Shown in pieces: positions 25,681-34,055 of a DNA stretch of 64,000 bases (positions are counted from its first letter, which is position 1; each line of letters opens with the position of its first letter). This DNA comes from JBKBMT01 sp046295655 (GTDB taxonomy: Bacteria; Pseudomonadota; Alphaproteobacteria; Rhodobacterales; Rhodobacteraceae). Under the pieces are notes generated by a model, which made no database searches, had not been told where the DNA came from, and worked only from the letters and a program-made list of their open reading frames with translations. The translations under genes and the position numbers were made by a program. Location: the NCBI GenBank assembly GCA_046295655.1, contig JBKBMT010000004.1, forward strand, positions 33,313-97,312, in the 5' to 3' direction.

Positions 25681-26409
25681 TCAGCTTTGCCGCCGAATTC
25701 CAGCCCCGCGGGCCTGCGGCGCAGGGTCGAAGGGCAGGGCGGTTGCGATGCTTGCGGCCTCGGGCGTCAGAGTGCACCCGACCGCCAGCATCCGGACCCC
25801 GGCGGCCCGGGCGGCGTCGAAGGCCGCCGCATAGGCGGGGTCGATATCCCCGGCGATGCGCACCCGCGCCCCGTCGCTGCGCGCCACGAGATACAGCATC
25901 GCTGCCGGCCGGCCGTTCCTCGCTGCGGTCGCAAGAAGGTCCAGATGCCTCCGTCCCCTCGTGGTCACGCTGTCGGGAAATTCTGCCCAGCCGCCGCGCA
26001 TCAGCGTCACCGATTTCACCTCGAGCAGCAGGTCCGAACCGCTCAGCACGAAATCCACCCGGCTGTCGCCAAGCGCTACCTCGGACCGGAAGCCGGCGCG
26101 CGCGTCCAGTCCCGGCAGGCGCCCCTGCCGCAATGCCGCTGCCACCAGGCGATTGGCCAGCCCGGTATCGACCAGCACGAGCGCCGCTCCGGCGGTCTCG
26201 ACCAGCTTCCACGACCAGCCGAGCTTGCGTCCGGTCGCCGCGGTCCGGGCGATCCAGCACCGCGCTCCGGGCTCCGCAAGGCCCTGCATCGAACCGGGAT
26301 TTGGGCAATGGGCGGTGACGAAGGTGCCGCAGGGCAGTTCCAGGTCCGCCAGAAACCGCTTGTAGCGGCGCACCAGCCGCGCCTCGACCAGGGGGGTTTG
26401 AAAGCGCAT
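25681..26409 (-). CDS. sfsA: SfsA family protein (sugar fermentation stimulation)
   Basis: A 242-residue SfsA homologue. The N-terminus is MRFQTPLVEARLVRRYKRFL, followed by TAHCPNPGSM, EVKSVTLM and GRRHLDLL, all conserved in the family, which has an OB-fold and a nuclease-like core and has been reported to bind DNA. Thirty-five upstream codons are open but unlikely, since ATG 26409 fits the family start. It leads an sfsA-map pair that is conserved in many alphaproteobacteria. Confidence 0.93.
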   Translation of the reverse strand: MRFQTPLVEARLVRRYKRFLADLELPCGTFVTAHCPNPGSMQGLAEPGARCWIARTAATGRKLGWSWKLVETAGAALVLVDTGLANRLVAAALRQGRLPGLDARAGFRSEVALGDSRVDFVLSGSDLLLEVKSVTLMRGGWAEFPDSVTTRGRRHLDLLATAARNGRPAAMLYLVARSDGARVRIAGDIDPAYAAAFDAARAAGVRMLAVGCTLTPEAASIATALPFDPAPQARGAGIRRQS

Positions 26410-26455
26410 GAGCGCGGGCCTATACCGGGGCCGGAGCCTTCGCAAGGAGCCTGGC

Positions 26456-27181
26456 ATGTCCAACCCCACCGCCGCCATGCTGGTGATCGGCGACGAGATC
26501 CTTTCGGGCCGCACGCGCGATTCGAACCTGCATCATCTGGCCGGGGAACTGACGCGCCACGGCATCGTCCTGCGCGAGGCGCGGGTCGTCGCGGACGATC
26601 ACGACGCCATCGTGCGGGCGGTCAACGATCTGCGCTCGGCACACGATCACCTGTTCACCTCGGGCGGTATCGGTCCGACCCATGACGACATCACCGCCGA
26701 CGCCGTCGCCGCCGCCCTTGGCGTGCCGATCGACGTGCGCGAGGATGCCCGCGCGATCCTCGTGGCCCATTACCGGCGCACCGGGATGGAGCTGAACGAA
26801 GCCCGGCTGCGGATGGCGCGCATCCCTGAAGGCGCCACACTGATCGAGAACCCCGTATCCGCCGCGCCGGGCTTCAGCATCGGGAACGTGCATGTCCTGG
26901 CCGGCGTGCCTGCCATTTTCCAGGCCATGGTGGCATCTGTGCTGCCGTCGCTGACCGGCGGCGCCCCGATGCTGAGCCAGAGCCTTCAGGTCAATCGCGG
27001 CGAGGGCGAGATCGCCGGCGCGTTCGGCGCTCTGGCGTCCGAATTCCCCGATCTGTCCATGGGATCCTACCCCTTCATCCGCAACGGGGCGCATGGCACC
27101 AATCTGGTGATCCGCGGCACCGACCCGGTGCGGGTCGATGAGGCGATGGCGCGTCTCGTCACCCTGTTCGGCACGGATTGA
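26456..27181 (+). CDS. CinA N-terminal (MoaB/Mog-like) domain protein
   Basis: A 241-residue stand-alone molybdopterin-binding (CinA-N) domain. It shows MLVIGDEILSGRTRDSN at the start and the loop FTSGGIGPTHDDIT. Unlike full-length CinA there is no C-terminal nicotinamide-nucleotide amidase domain. Stand-alone copies are common in alphaproteobacteria; ADP-ribose pyrophosphatase or molybdopterin-linked activity is possible. The ATG at 26456 follows AAGGAG. It is divergent from sfsA. Confidence 0.92.
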   Translation: MSNPTAAMLVIGDEILSGRTRDSNLHHLAGELTRHGIVLREARVVADDHDAIVRAVNDLRSAHDHLFTSGGIGPTHDDITADAVAAALGVPIDVREDARAILVAHYRRTGMELNEARLRMARIPEGATLIENPVSAAPGFSIGNVHVLAGVPAIFQAMVASVLPSLTGGAPMLSQSLQVNRGEGEIAGAFGALASEFPDLSMGSYPFIRNGAHGTNLVIRGTDPVRVDEAMARLVTLFGTD

Positions 27182-27185
27182 GCGG

Positions 27186-27896
27186 ATGCAGCCGTCGTCG
27201 GCCGACCTGTTCGCGGCGCTGGAAGCGACGTGGCCGGCCGCCGCCGTCCGGCGAGAGGGCGACTGGCTGATCCGTGACGGGCAGGGCGGCGGCAAGCGGG
27301 TGTCGGCCGCGACGGCAGCCGGGCCCGGGGCGACGGCGCAGATCGGCGCGATGGAATCGGCCCAGGCGGCACTCGGGCAGCCGTCGCTTGTCATGATCCG
27401 GCCCGGGGACGGGGCGCTGGACACGGCACTTGCCGACCGTGGCTATCGCCGGGTCGATCCGACCGTGCTGCTGGCGATCGCCGCCGGATCCCTGCGCCCA
27501 CCCGCACCGATGACGACCTTTCCGGTCTGGCCGCCGTTCCAGGTGATCCGAGATCTGTGGGCCGAGGCCGGGATTGGCCCGGCGCGGCAGGCGGTGATGG
27601 AGCGGTCTTCGGATCCCAGATGTGCGATCATGGGCCGCGCCCAGGACCGGGTGGCGGGCGCGGGATTCGTTGCCGTGGCCCGCCGGATCGCGATGATGCA
27701 TGCGCTGGAGGTGCGGCCCGACTTCCGTCGGCAAGGAACCGCCGACAACATCATGCGGCGTGCCTGCATCTGGGCGCAGGATCATGCTGCCGACTGGCTC
27801 TGCGTCGCCGTGACCGAGGCCAACACCGCAGCGCGTGCATTGTATGCTTCCCTCGGACTTCGGGCTGTGGATAACTATCACTATCGAATGAGGTGA
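27186..27896 (+). CDS. GNAT-family N-acetyltransferase
   Basis: A 236-residue protein with a C-terminal GNAT domain. The acetyl-CoA binding motif A is EVRPDFRRQGTADNIM, and motif B is VTEANTAARALYASLGLRAV. The N-terminal half looks like a degenerate second GNAT fold. It lies 4 bp after the CinA-N gene, so the pair is probably an operon. Acceptor unknown. ATG 27186 is preferred over an upstream in-frame ATG inside the previous gene. Confidence 0.88.
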   Translation: MQPSSADLFAALEATWPAAAVRREGDWLIRDGQGGGKRVSAATAAGPGATAQIGAMESAQAALGQPSLVMIRPGDGALDTALADRGYRRVDPTVLLAIAAGSLRPPAPMTTFPVWPPFQVIRDLWAEAGIGPARQAVMERSSDPRCAIMGRAQDRVAGAGFVAVARRIAMMHALEVRPDFRRQGTADNIMRRACIWAQDHAADWLCVAVTEANTAARALYASLGLRAVDNYHYRMR

Positions 27897-27915
27897 GCCC
27901 GAAGAGGCCGGAGCA

Positions 27916-28881
27916 GTGCGGCTGACAAGAGCAATCCTGCCAATGGCTTCCCGATTGGCGTTCTCGACGCTGCTGTGCGGCGCTGCCCTGCCGTGCGCTG
28001 CTGCGGACCTGCTGCCGCCTTCGGATGCAGCCATCGTCCTGTCGCGCAGCCTTGGCGAGGCTCCTCACGCCCTGCCGGTCGGCCCCTGGGACGGAACCGG
28101 TGTTCCCGCGCGCGAGGTGGCGGGCCCGATACGCGAAGAGGTGTGGCAGATCGCGCATGATGGGCAGAGTGCAACCCAGCTTGCCGAGCCGCTGCGCGCG
28201 ACCCTTGAGGGGGCGGGTTTCGAGATCCTGCTCGACTGCACCGCCCGGTCCTGCGGCGGGTTCGATTTCCGTTTTGCCGTCCATGTGGCGCCGCAGCCCG
28301 AGATGCGGGTCGATCTGGGCGATTTCCGGTTCATCTCGGCGGTGCGGGGCGAGGGCAAGCAGGCAGAGGCGGTATCGATCCTTGCAAGCCGGTCCTCGAC
28401 TACGGGCTTTGTCCAGATCGTGCGGAGCGGCGGCCCCGAAACCGGGCGGATCCTCGCATCATCCAAGGCCATGGAGGATGCGCGTTCCGGGCCGCCGGAA
28501 GCGGGCGAAGCGGTCGAGACGGCGATGCGGGCGGGAAGTCTCGTGCTGGATGACCTGGTGTTCGCCGCAGGTGCGGCCGAGCTGCGCCCGGGCGACTACC
28601 CCGCGCTTGCCGAGATCGCCGACTGGCTGCGTGCGGATCCCCTGCGCCGGGCGTCCCTGGTCGGCCACTCGGACGCGAGCGGTGGGCACGAGATCAATCT
28701 CGACCTGTCCCGACGACGGGCCGAGGCGGTGCGCCGGTGGTTGATCGACATGCACGCCGTAGCGCCCGCACAGCTCGTCGCCGAAGGCGTGGGCTATCTG
28801 GCACCGCGTGCCAGCAATCTGACCGAGGAGGGGCGGGCTCGGAACCGTCGCGTCGAGGTGATCCTGTCACCAGTCCAGTGA
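27916..28881 (+). CDS. OmpA-family outer-membrane/peptidoglycan-associated protein
   Basis: A 321-residue exported protein beginning at GTG 27916. It has an N-terminal signal peptide (ASRLAFSTLLCGAALPCAAA), a central region without recognised domain and a C-terminal OmpA-like peptidoglycan-binding domain (about 215-320) with LVGHSDASGGHEINLDLSRR and EEGRARNRRVEV. It likely anchors envelope layers. It follows the GNAT gene by 19 bp and converges on the LysR remnant 10 bp away. Confidence 0.9.
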   Translation: MRLTRAILPMASRLAFSTLLCGAALPCAAADLLPPSDAAIVLSRSLGEAPHALPVGPWDGTGVPAREVAGPIREEVWQIAHDGQSATQLAEPLRATLEGAGFEILLDCTARSCGGFDFRFAVHVAPQPEMRVDLGDFRFISAVRGEGKQAEAVSILASRSSTTGFVQIVRSGGPETGRILASSKAMEDARSGPPEAGEAVETAMRAGSLVLDDLVFAAGAAELRPGDYPALAEIADWLRADPLRRASLVGHSDASGGHEINLDLSRRRAEAVRRWLIDMHAVAPAQLVAEGVGYLAPRASNLTEEGRARNRRVEVILSPVQ

Positions 28882-28891
28882 CGGCAGAGGC

Positions 28892-29797
28892 TTACCAGTC
28901 GTCGGGGCCCTTGTCCGCATAGTGTCGGACCAGAAAGTCGATGAACGCCCGGACCTTCGGCTGGGTGAACCGGCCCGGCGGATAGACCGCATAGATGCCC
29001 AGGATCTCGGGCGGCAGGCCGCGGATCGCTTCTTCCACCAGACCTTCCTTCATCGCCTCGCCGTACAGGAAGGCCGGCAGATAGGCGATGCCGAGACCTG
29101 AAATCGCGGCATGCAGCAGTGACTGGCCGTCGTTGACCGTCAGCCAGCCCGCAGAACGGACCTGTCGCTTTTCTCCGGACGGAGCGGTGATCTTCCAGAC
29201 GTTGCCGTTGGCCGGGCTGGACTAGTGCAGCAGCTTGTGGTCGTTCAGGTCGTCGATCTTCAGCGGACGGCCGAACTTCTGGAAATAGGCGGGCGCGCCG
29301 ATCATGCGCTTCGCCGTTTCGCAAAGCTTGCGGGCGCGCAGGCTGGAATCCTCCAGTTCGCCCACGCGGATCGCCATGTCGAAGCCTTCCGAGATCAGTT
29401 CGACATACCGGTTGTTCAGCACCATGTTGACGGTGATGTCGGGATACTCGTGCAGGAACTGTCCCAGAATCGGAGAGACATGGTTGACGCCGAAATCCGT
29501 CGCAACCGAAATCCGAAGCACCCCGGAGGGTGCCGACTGCATCGACGTGACCAGCGCATCCGCCTCGCCGGCGTCGTTCAGCACACGGCGCGCGCGGTCA
29601 TAGTAGGCAAGCCCGATCTCCGTCGGTGACACCCGGCGCGTGGTGCGGTTCAGAAGTCGCGCGCCGAGACGTGCCTCAAGCGACGAGACATGCTTCGAGA
29701 CCGCCGATTTCGAGATTCCCATCTTCTTTGCAGCATCGGTGAACCCACCCTGATCCACGACAGTGGCGAACGCTTCCATTTCGGTCAGACGGTCCAT
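28892..29797 (-). pseudogene. LysR-family regulator interrupted by an in-frame amber codon
   Basis: An otherwise complete LysR-type regulator of about 301 codons. The N-terminal HTH is MDRLTEMEAFATVVDQGGF and AAKKMGISKSAVSKHVSSLE; the effector domain follows. Codon 192 is TAG (29222-29224), right after DHKLLH; in family members a Tyr usually follows this His. The same frame then continues without a stop to TAA at 28892, encoding GNVWKITAPSGEKRQVRSAG and a normal C-terminus (RAFIDFLVRHYADKGPDDW). A single base change restores the gene. It is either a recent pseudogene or a base-calling error. Confidence 0.85.
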
Positions 29798-30173
29798 TGT
29801 TCATTCCATGCAGATCGAGCCAGGTATCCGGCGGGTATCGTCTGCGAATGGGGCAGCAATGCGGAACTTGCGCGACAAGTCCGGGGGTTTTCGGGGGCAT
29901 CGTCGCGCCGCTGGAAACCCGCTGCGCGTTCGTCTCGGCCGAACTGGCGGGGCATCGGCGAAAGATGGCGCCGGTCCGCGCCTGGTTGTGGCGGAAAAAG
30001 GCCGTCGCGCCGCGGGTGAGCGGGATAACGTCCCGGAATGGACACGTCATGGCGACATATTGCTCGCAATATCGCTCAAAGGTTGAGTTATATGGAACAT
30101 CATTCCCGTTATGCCTAGGTTGATGCTGCGCGACGCAGACAGGGCGTCCGTCATCTACCCGAAAGGACAAGCC
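29798..30173. other. 376-bp gene-free region between lysR and the EF-hand gene
   Basis: No coding region could be supported. The part nearest the EF-hand gene is more A+T-rich than its surroundings and includes the inverted repeat at 30057-30072. It should hold the divergent promoters of the lysR gene and the EF-hand gene. Confidence 0.6.
30057..30072. promoter_or_regulatory. Inverted repeat ATATTGC-TC-GCAATAT upstream of the EF-hand gene
   Basis: Perfect 7-bp arms around a 2-bp centre, in an unusually A+T-rich patch about 100 bp before the EF-hand gene start and 260 bp from the lysR start. It has the form of an operator for a dimeric regulator; the regulator is unknown. Confidence 0.45.
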
Positions 30174-30413
30174 ATGAAACGCAACATCCTGACCGCTTTC
30201 GCGGCGCTACTGAGCGTTCCTGCGATCGCCGTCGCTGCCTCCATTGCGGTCGAGGACCGGAACGGCGACGGTGTCTATTCCTTTGAGGAGCTGCAGGCGG
30301 CGGTTCCCGATCTGACCGTGGAGCAGTTCGACCGGATCGACCGGAACGGCGACGGCGTCGTCAGTCCCGAGGAACTCGAAGCCGCGGCTGCCGAGGGGCT
30401 GATCGCGCAGTGA
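30174..30413 (+). CDS. Small exported EF-hand calcium-binding protein
   Basis: A 79-residue protein with a signal peptide (MKRNILTAFAALLSVPAIAVA) and two EF-hand loops, DRNGDGVYSFEEL and DRNGDGVVSPEEL, each with the canonical Asp/Asn/Asp/Glu ligands. It is thus a periplasmic or secreted two-EF-hand mini-protein. The ATG at 30174 follows AAAGGA. Partner and role are unknown. An inverted repeat about 100 bp upstream may control it. Confidence 0.88.
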   Translation: MKRNILTAFAALLSVPAIAVAASIAVEDRNGDGVYSFEELQAAVPDLTVEQFDRIDRNGDGVVSPEELEAAAAEGLIAQ

Positions 30414-30531
30414 TCGCGGGATTTTTGAACTGCGCGGGGTGGCCCTGACGGGCCGCCCCGTCGGCTGAGCCTTGCACCGGAGTGTCCCTTGTGCATGAAT
30501 GCGCGGGTAGCATGTATCAGGATCGCGGTCG

Positions 30532-31023
30532 ATGTCGCGGCTCGTTCCGTTTGCGCTCGTGCTCTTTGCCGCCATGGCGCCGGCGGCGGCTGCCGATCCG
30601 TGGTCGGGCTGGGCCCCGGGCGTTCCACGATTCGCCTTCGCAGCGGGCGTGAGCGAAGTTGGCGACCCGGAAGTGATCCTTCGATACGATTGGCTCGACC
30701 TGGGCGGCATCGCGCCGCTTGTCGGTCTGTCGATCGCCGCAAACGGCAGCGGCTGGATCGGTGCGGGGCTCGGGTTGCGGCACCGCTTTCGGCAGAGCCG
30801 TGTATTCATCGAGGCAAGCGTGATGCCCGGGCTCTACCGGCAGGGCGCCGGCCGTGATCTCGGGGGTGCGTTCCAGATCCGGTCTTCGCTGGCGCTGGGC
30901 TACGAGACCGCTTCCGCGACACGTATTTCGCTCGGGCTGGATCACCGGTCGAATGCAAACCTCAACCGTCCGAATCCGGGCCTGAACATGGTCTGGCTGA
31001 TGGTGTCGATGCCGCTGCGCTAG
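30532..31023 (+). CDS. PagL-like lipid A 3-O-deacylase / acyloxyacyl hydrolase family protein
   Basis: A 163-residue exported protein with a signal peptide (MSRLVPFALVLFAAMAPAAA) and alternating beta-strand pattern of a small outer-membrane barrel. The C-terminal HRSNANLNRPNPGLN matches the PagL catalytic motif (His-x-Ser-Asn ... Asn-x-Gly) that removes the 3-O-acyl chain from lipid A. The third catalytic acid of PagL cannot be placed with certainty. The family assignment rests mainly on that motif and size. Confidence 0.7.
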   Translation: MSRLVPFALVLFAAMAPAAAADPWSGWAPGVPRFAFAAGVSEVGDPEVILRYDWLDLGGIAPLVGLSIAANGSGWIGAGLGLRHRFRQSRVFIEASVMPGLYRQGAGRDLGGAFQIRSSLALGYETASATRISLGLDHRSNANLNRPNPGLNMVWLMVSMPLR

Positions 31024-31032
31024 GTCGTCCGG

Positions 31033-33048
31033 TCAAAGACGCGCGGCCAGCCGCGCTGCCTGGTCGATCGCCCGTTTCGCATCCAGTTCCGCGGCTACAT
31101 CGGCCCCGCCGATCACATGATGGGCAACCCCCGCAGCCGTCAGGGCATTGGCAAGATCGCGCGCGCTTTCCTGTCCGGCGCACAGCACGACCGTGTCGGC
31201 GGGCACGAGAGTCACCCCCTCCGGCGTGTCGATCTCGAGCCCCTCGCGGGTAATCCGGCGATACCGGACGCCGCCGATCATCTTCACACCCTTCATCTGA
31301 AGGCTGGCACGGTGAATCCAGCCCGTCGTCTTGCCCAGACGCTTTCCGGGCTTCTCGGCCTTCCGCTGCAGGAGCGTCACCTGTCGCGCCGGCGGCTCCG
31401 GCTTCGGGCCTTCCGGGGCGAGCCCGCCGGGAAACTCGGCGGGGTCCGCAACGCCCCATTCGTGCAGCCACCGCTTCAGATCCTCGGTCGGACTGGGCTT
31501 TTCCTGGACCAGGTACTCGGACACGTCGAAACCTATGCCGCCGGCACCCACCACCGCGACACGGGTTCCGACGGGCGCCCCCTCCAGCACCTCCGCATAG
31601 CCGAGAACCCGGGCGCCGGCGTCGGCCGCGATACCCGGATCGCGCGCTGTCACCCCGGTGGCGACGATCACCTCGTCGAAGCTGCGCAAGTCTTCGACCC
31701 CCGGCGTCGTGTTCAGGCGCAGATCGATTCCGGCACGGGCGATCATCGTTTCGAACCACGCGACCAGGCCGTGGAATTCCTCTTTCCCGGGAACCTGTCG
31801 GGCAAGGTTCAGCTGACCGCCGACGCGGCCCGATTTCTCGAACAGGGTCACGCGATGCCCGCGCCAGGCCGCGACCAGCGCCGCCATTGCGCCCCCCGAC
31901 CCGGCCCCCACCACGGCCACGGACTTGGGCTGCGCCGCGGGAGCATAGGAAAGCTCGGTCTCGTGGCAGGCCCGGGGATTGACCAGACAGGAGGTCAGCC
32001 GGCCCGCGAACGTGTGGTCCAGACAGGCCTGGTTGCAGGCGATGCAGGGCGCGATCTCGTCGGCCCGGCCGGACGCCGCCTTGGCCACGAAATCGGCATC
32101 GGCAAGGAACGGTCGGGCCATCGAGACCATGTCGGCACAGCCTTCGGCCAGCACCGCCTCGGCGACTTCGGGCGTGTTGATCCGGTTCGAGGTGATCACC
32201 GGGATGCCCACTTTAGGCCGCAGCCGGGCGGTAAGCCAGGTGAAGGCGCGGCGCGGCACCGAGGTGGCTATGGTCGGCACCCGCGCCTCGTGCCAGCCGA
32301 TCCCGGTGTTCAGGATGCTCGCGCCCGCTTCCTCGATCGCCCTGGCAAGTTGCACCACCTCATCCCAGGTCGAACCGTCCGGGATCAGGTCGATCAGCGA
32401 GATTCGGTAGATCAGGATGAAGTCCTTACCCGCCGCGGCGCGGACCCGGCGCACGACCTCGACCGGCAGACGCATCCGGTTCTCGTAGGAACCGCCCCAG
32501 CGGTCGGTGCGGTGGTTCGTGTGCCGGACCAGGAACTGGTTCAGGAAATAGCCTTCCGATCCCATCACCTCGACGCCGTCATAGCCGGCCTCGCGGGCGC
32601 GGGCTGCGGCAGTGGCGATGTCCGCGATCTGCTTCTCGATGCCGGCCTCGTCCAGCTCGCGCGGAGGAAAGGGCGTGATCGGCGACTTGATCGCCGAGGG
32701 CGCGACGCAGTCCTTTCCATAGGCATAACGTCCCGCATGCAGGATCTGCATCGCGATGAGCCCGCCCGCGTCGTGCACGCGCCCGGTCACGATGCGGTGG
32801 TTCCGGATGTCCTCGGCCGTGAACAGGCCGGCGGCGCCGGGAAAGACCCCGCCTTCGCGGTTCGGCGCCATGCCCCCCGTCACCATCAGCCCCACACCGC
32901 CGCGGGCGCGGGCCGCGTAGAATTCCGCGACCCGGTTCCAGTCGCCGGTCTCCTCCAGCCCGGTGTGCATCGAACCCATCAGCACCCGGTTGCGCAGGGT
33001 GACATGTCCAAGGTCGAGCGGTGCGAGCAGGTGCGGATAGGCGGTCAT
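31033..33048 (-). CDS. fadH: NADPH-dependent 2,4-dienoyl-CoA reductase
   Basis: A 671-residue iron-sulfur flavoprotein for beta-oxidation of unsaturated fatty acids. The N-terminal old-yellow-enzyme barrel (about 1-340) includes GGSYENRMRLPVEV. The 4Fe-4S cysteines lie in CIACNQACLDHTF and CLVNPRAC. The C-terminal FAD/NADPH domains begin VAVVGAGSGGAMAALVAA with a second dinucleotide fold VAVVGAGGIGFDVSEYL. Length fits FadH. It stands apart from the main fad block, 80 bp upstream of a lipoprotein gene on the same strand. Confidence 0.94.
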   Translation of the reverse strand: MTAYPHLLAPLDLGHVTLRNRVLMGSMHTGLEETGDWNRVAEFYAARARGGVGLMVTGGMAPNREGGVFPGAAGLFTAEDIRNHRIVTGRVHDAGGLIAMQILHAGRYAYGKDCVAPSAIKSPITPFPPRELDEAGIEKQIADIATAAARAREAGYDGVEVMGSEGYFLNQFLVRHTNHRTDRWGGSYENRMRLPVEVVRRVRAAAGKDFILIYRISLIDLIPDGSTWDEVVQLARAIEEAGASILNTGIGWHEARVPTIATSVPRRAFTWLTARLRPKVGIPVITSNRINTPEVAEAVLAEGCADMVSMARPFLADADFVAKAASGRADEIAPCIACNQACLDHTFAGRLTSCLVNPRACHETELSYAPAAQPKSVAVVGAGSGGAMAALVAAWRGHRVTLFEKSGRVGGQLNLARQVPGKEEFHGLVAWFETMIARAGIDLRLNTTPGVEDLRSFDEVIVATGVTARDPGIAADAGARVLGYAEVLEGAPVGTRVAVVGAGGIGFDVSEYLVQEKPSPTEDLKRWLHEWGVADPAEFPGGLAPEGPKPEPPARQVTLLQRKAEKPGKRLGKTTGWIHRASLQMKGVKMIGGVRYRRITREGLEIDTPEGVTLVPADTVVLCAGQESARDLANALTAAGVAHHVIGGADVAAELDAKRAIDQAARLAARL

Positions 33049-33127
33049 GATGGCTCCTCCGGGATCGTGGAAGGATGCGCGGCGCGCGTCGGCCTGTCAC
33101 GCCCCCGGATGACGGCGTCACGCAACG

Positions 33128-34036
33128 TCACTGCCACGGACGCAGCGTCCGGCGCAGGTCGTCGTAAAGCCGCGGCCGCGCGACGAACAGCAGGTGGCCC
33201 GCCTCGGGATAGGCGTAGAGCGTCGCATCGGGTAGCCGCCCGGCCAGAACTCGCGCGCCGTGCAGCGAAAAGACGATATCCTCGGTGCCATGGAACATGA
33301 CGATGCGGGCATGGGACAGCCGCCCGGGATCCGGCAAGGTCCAGGTCAGCAGGTTGGCGGAATGGTCGCGCAACAGGCCGCGCCCCGGCGTGATCAGCCG
33401 CGCAGCGCTGGCCTCTGCCATCCTGCGGCTGCGTTCGGCCTCGCGCGGGCGGCCGAAATGCGCGCGTCCGAAGACCAGCGCGCGGTTGTATTCCGACCAG
33501 ACCCGGCGACCCTCGAGGCTGCGGGCCCGCGCGACCGCCCGCAAGGTGTCGCCCAGTCCCGCGGCGATCGTTCCGAGCGCTGCCGGCGCGGGCTGTGCGG
33601 CAGAGACCGCCGCCACCTGCACCTTGCGTCCGGGCATGAGGGCTGCGGCTTCCAGCGCGATGGCGGCGCCCGTCGAGAAGCCGATCAGTGTCACCCGGCG
33701 CGGCTCGCGCCGACTGACGAAGCGGGCGATCTCCGCCCCGGCGGCGCGGATGTCCACCGGCCCGGTGCGCGGCATCCCGTCGAGTCCGGGAAAGCGATAG
33801 CCCACGACCGCTGTCCGGCGATCCGCCCATCCGAACACCGGCCCGAAGGCACCCAGCGATGTCAGCGCGCCGGGAATGACGATCACCAGCTCCTCGGGTC
33901 GTTCGGGAACCGGCGCCGGGGCCACAAAGGGCGAGGCCTGGCGCGCGCCCGGTTGCGTGGCCGCCGTGCCGCAGGCCGCGAGTGTCAGCGCGATCATCAG
34001 CGCGATCGCGGCGCGCAGGCCGCTCGATGCCGTCAT
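33128..34036 (-). CDS. Alpha/beta-hydrolase lipoprotein
   Basis: A 302-residue predicted lipoprotein: signal sequence with lipobox LAAC (Cys 21). The alpha/beta-hydrolase core has a VIPGALTSLG oxyanion region, a nucleophile elbow GFSTGAAIALE, a late Asp region (FHGTEDIVFS) and His in EAGHLLFVARP. It is membrane-anchored and probably periplasmic. It lies 19 bp after frmA, but it is not the usual S-formylglutathione hydrolase partner, since it is exported and lacks that family's pattern. Substrate unknown. Confidence 0.82.
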   Translation of the reverse strand: MTASSGLRAAIALMIALTLAACGTAATQPGARQASPFVAPAPVPERPEELVIVIPGALTSLGAFGPVFGWADRRTAVVGYRFPGLDGMPRTGPVDIRAAGAEIARFVSRREPRRVTLIGFSTGAAIALEAAALMPGRKVQVAAVSAAQPAPAALGTIAAGLGDTLRAVARARSLEGRRVWSEYNRALVFGRAHFGRPREAERSRRMAEASAARLITPGRGLLRDHSANLLTWTLPDPGRLSHARIVMFHGTEDIVFSLHGARVLAGRLPDATLYAYPEAGHLLFVARPRLYDDLRRTLRPWQ

Positions 34037-34055
34037 CGGCCCCCGGCGGCTTGCA

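Noticed and set aside
30436..30459. Hairpin downstream of the EF-hand gene
   Set aside because: A 9-bp G+C stem with a G-T pair but no T-run, so it is not a convincing intrinsic terminator.
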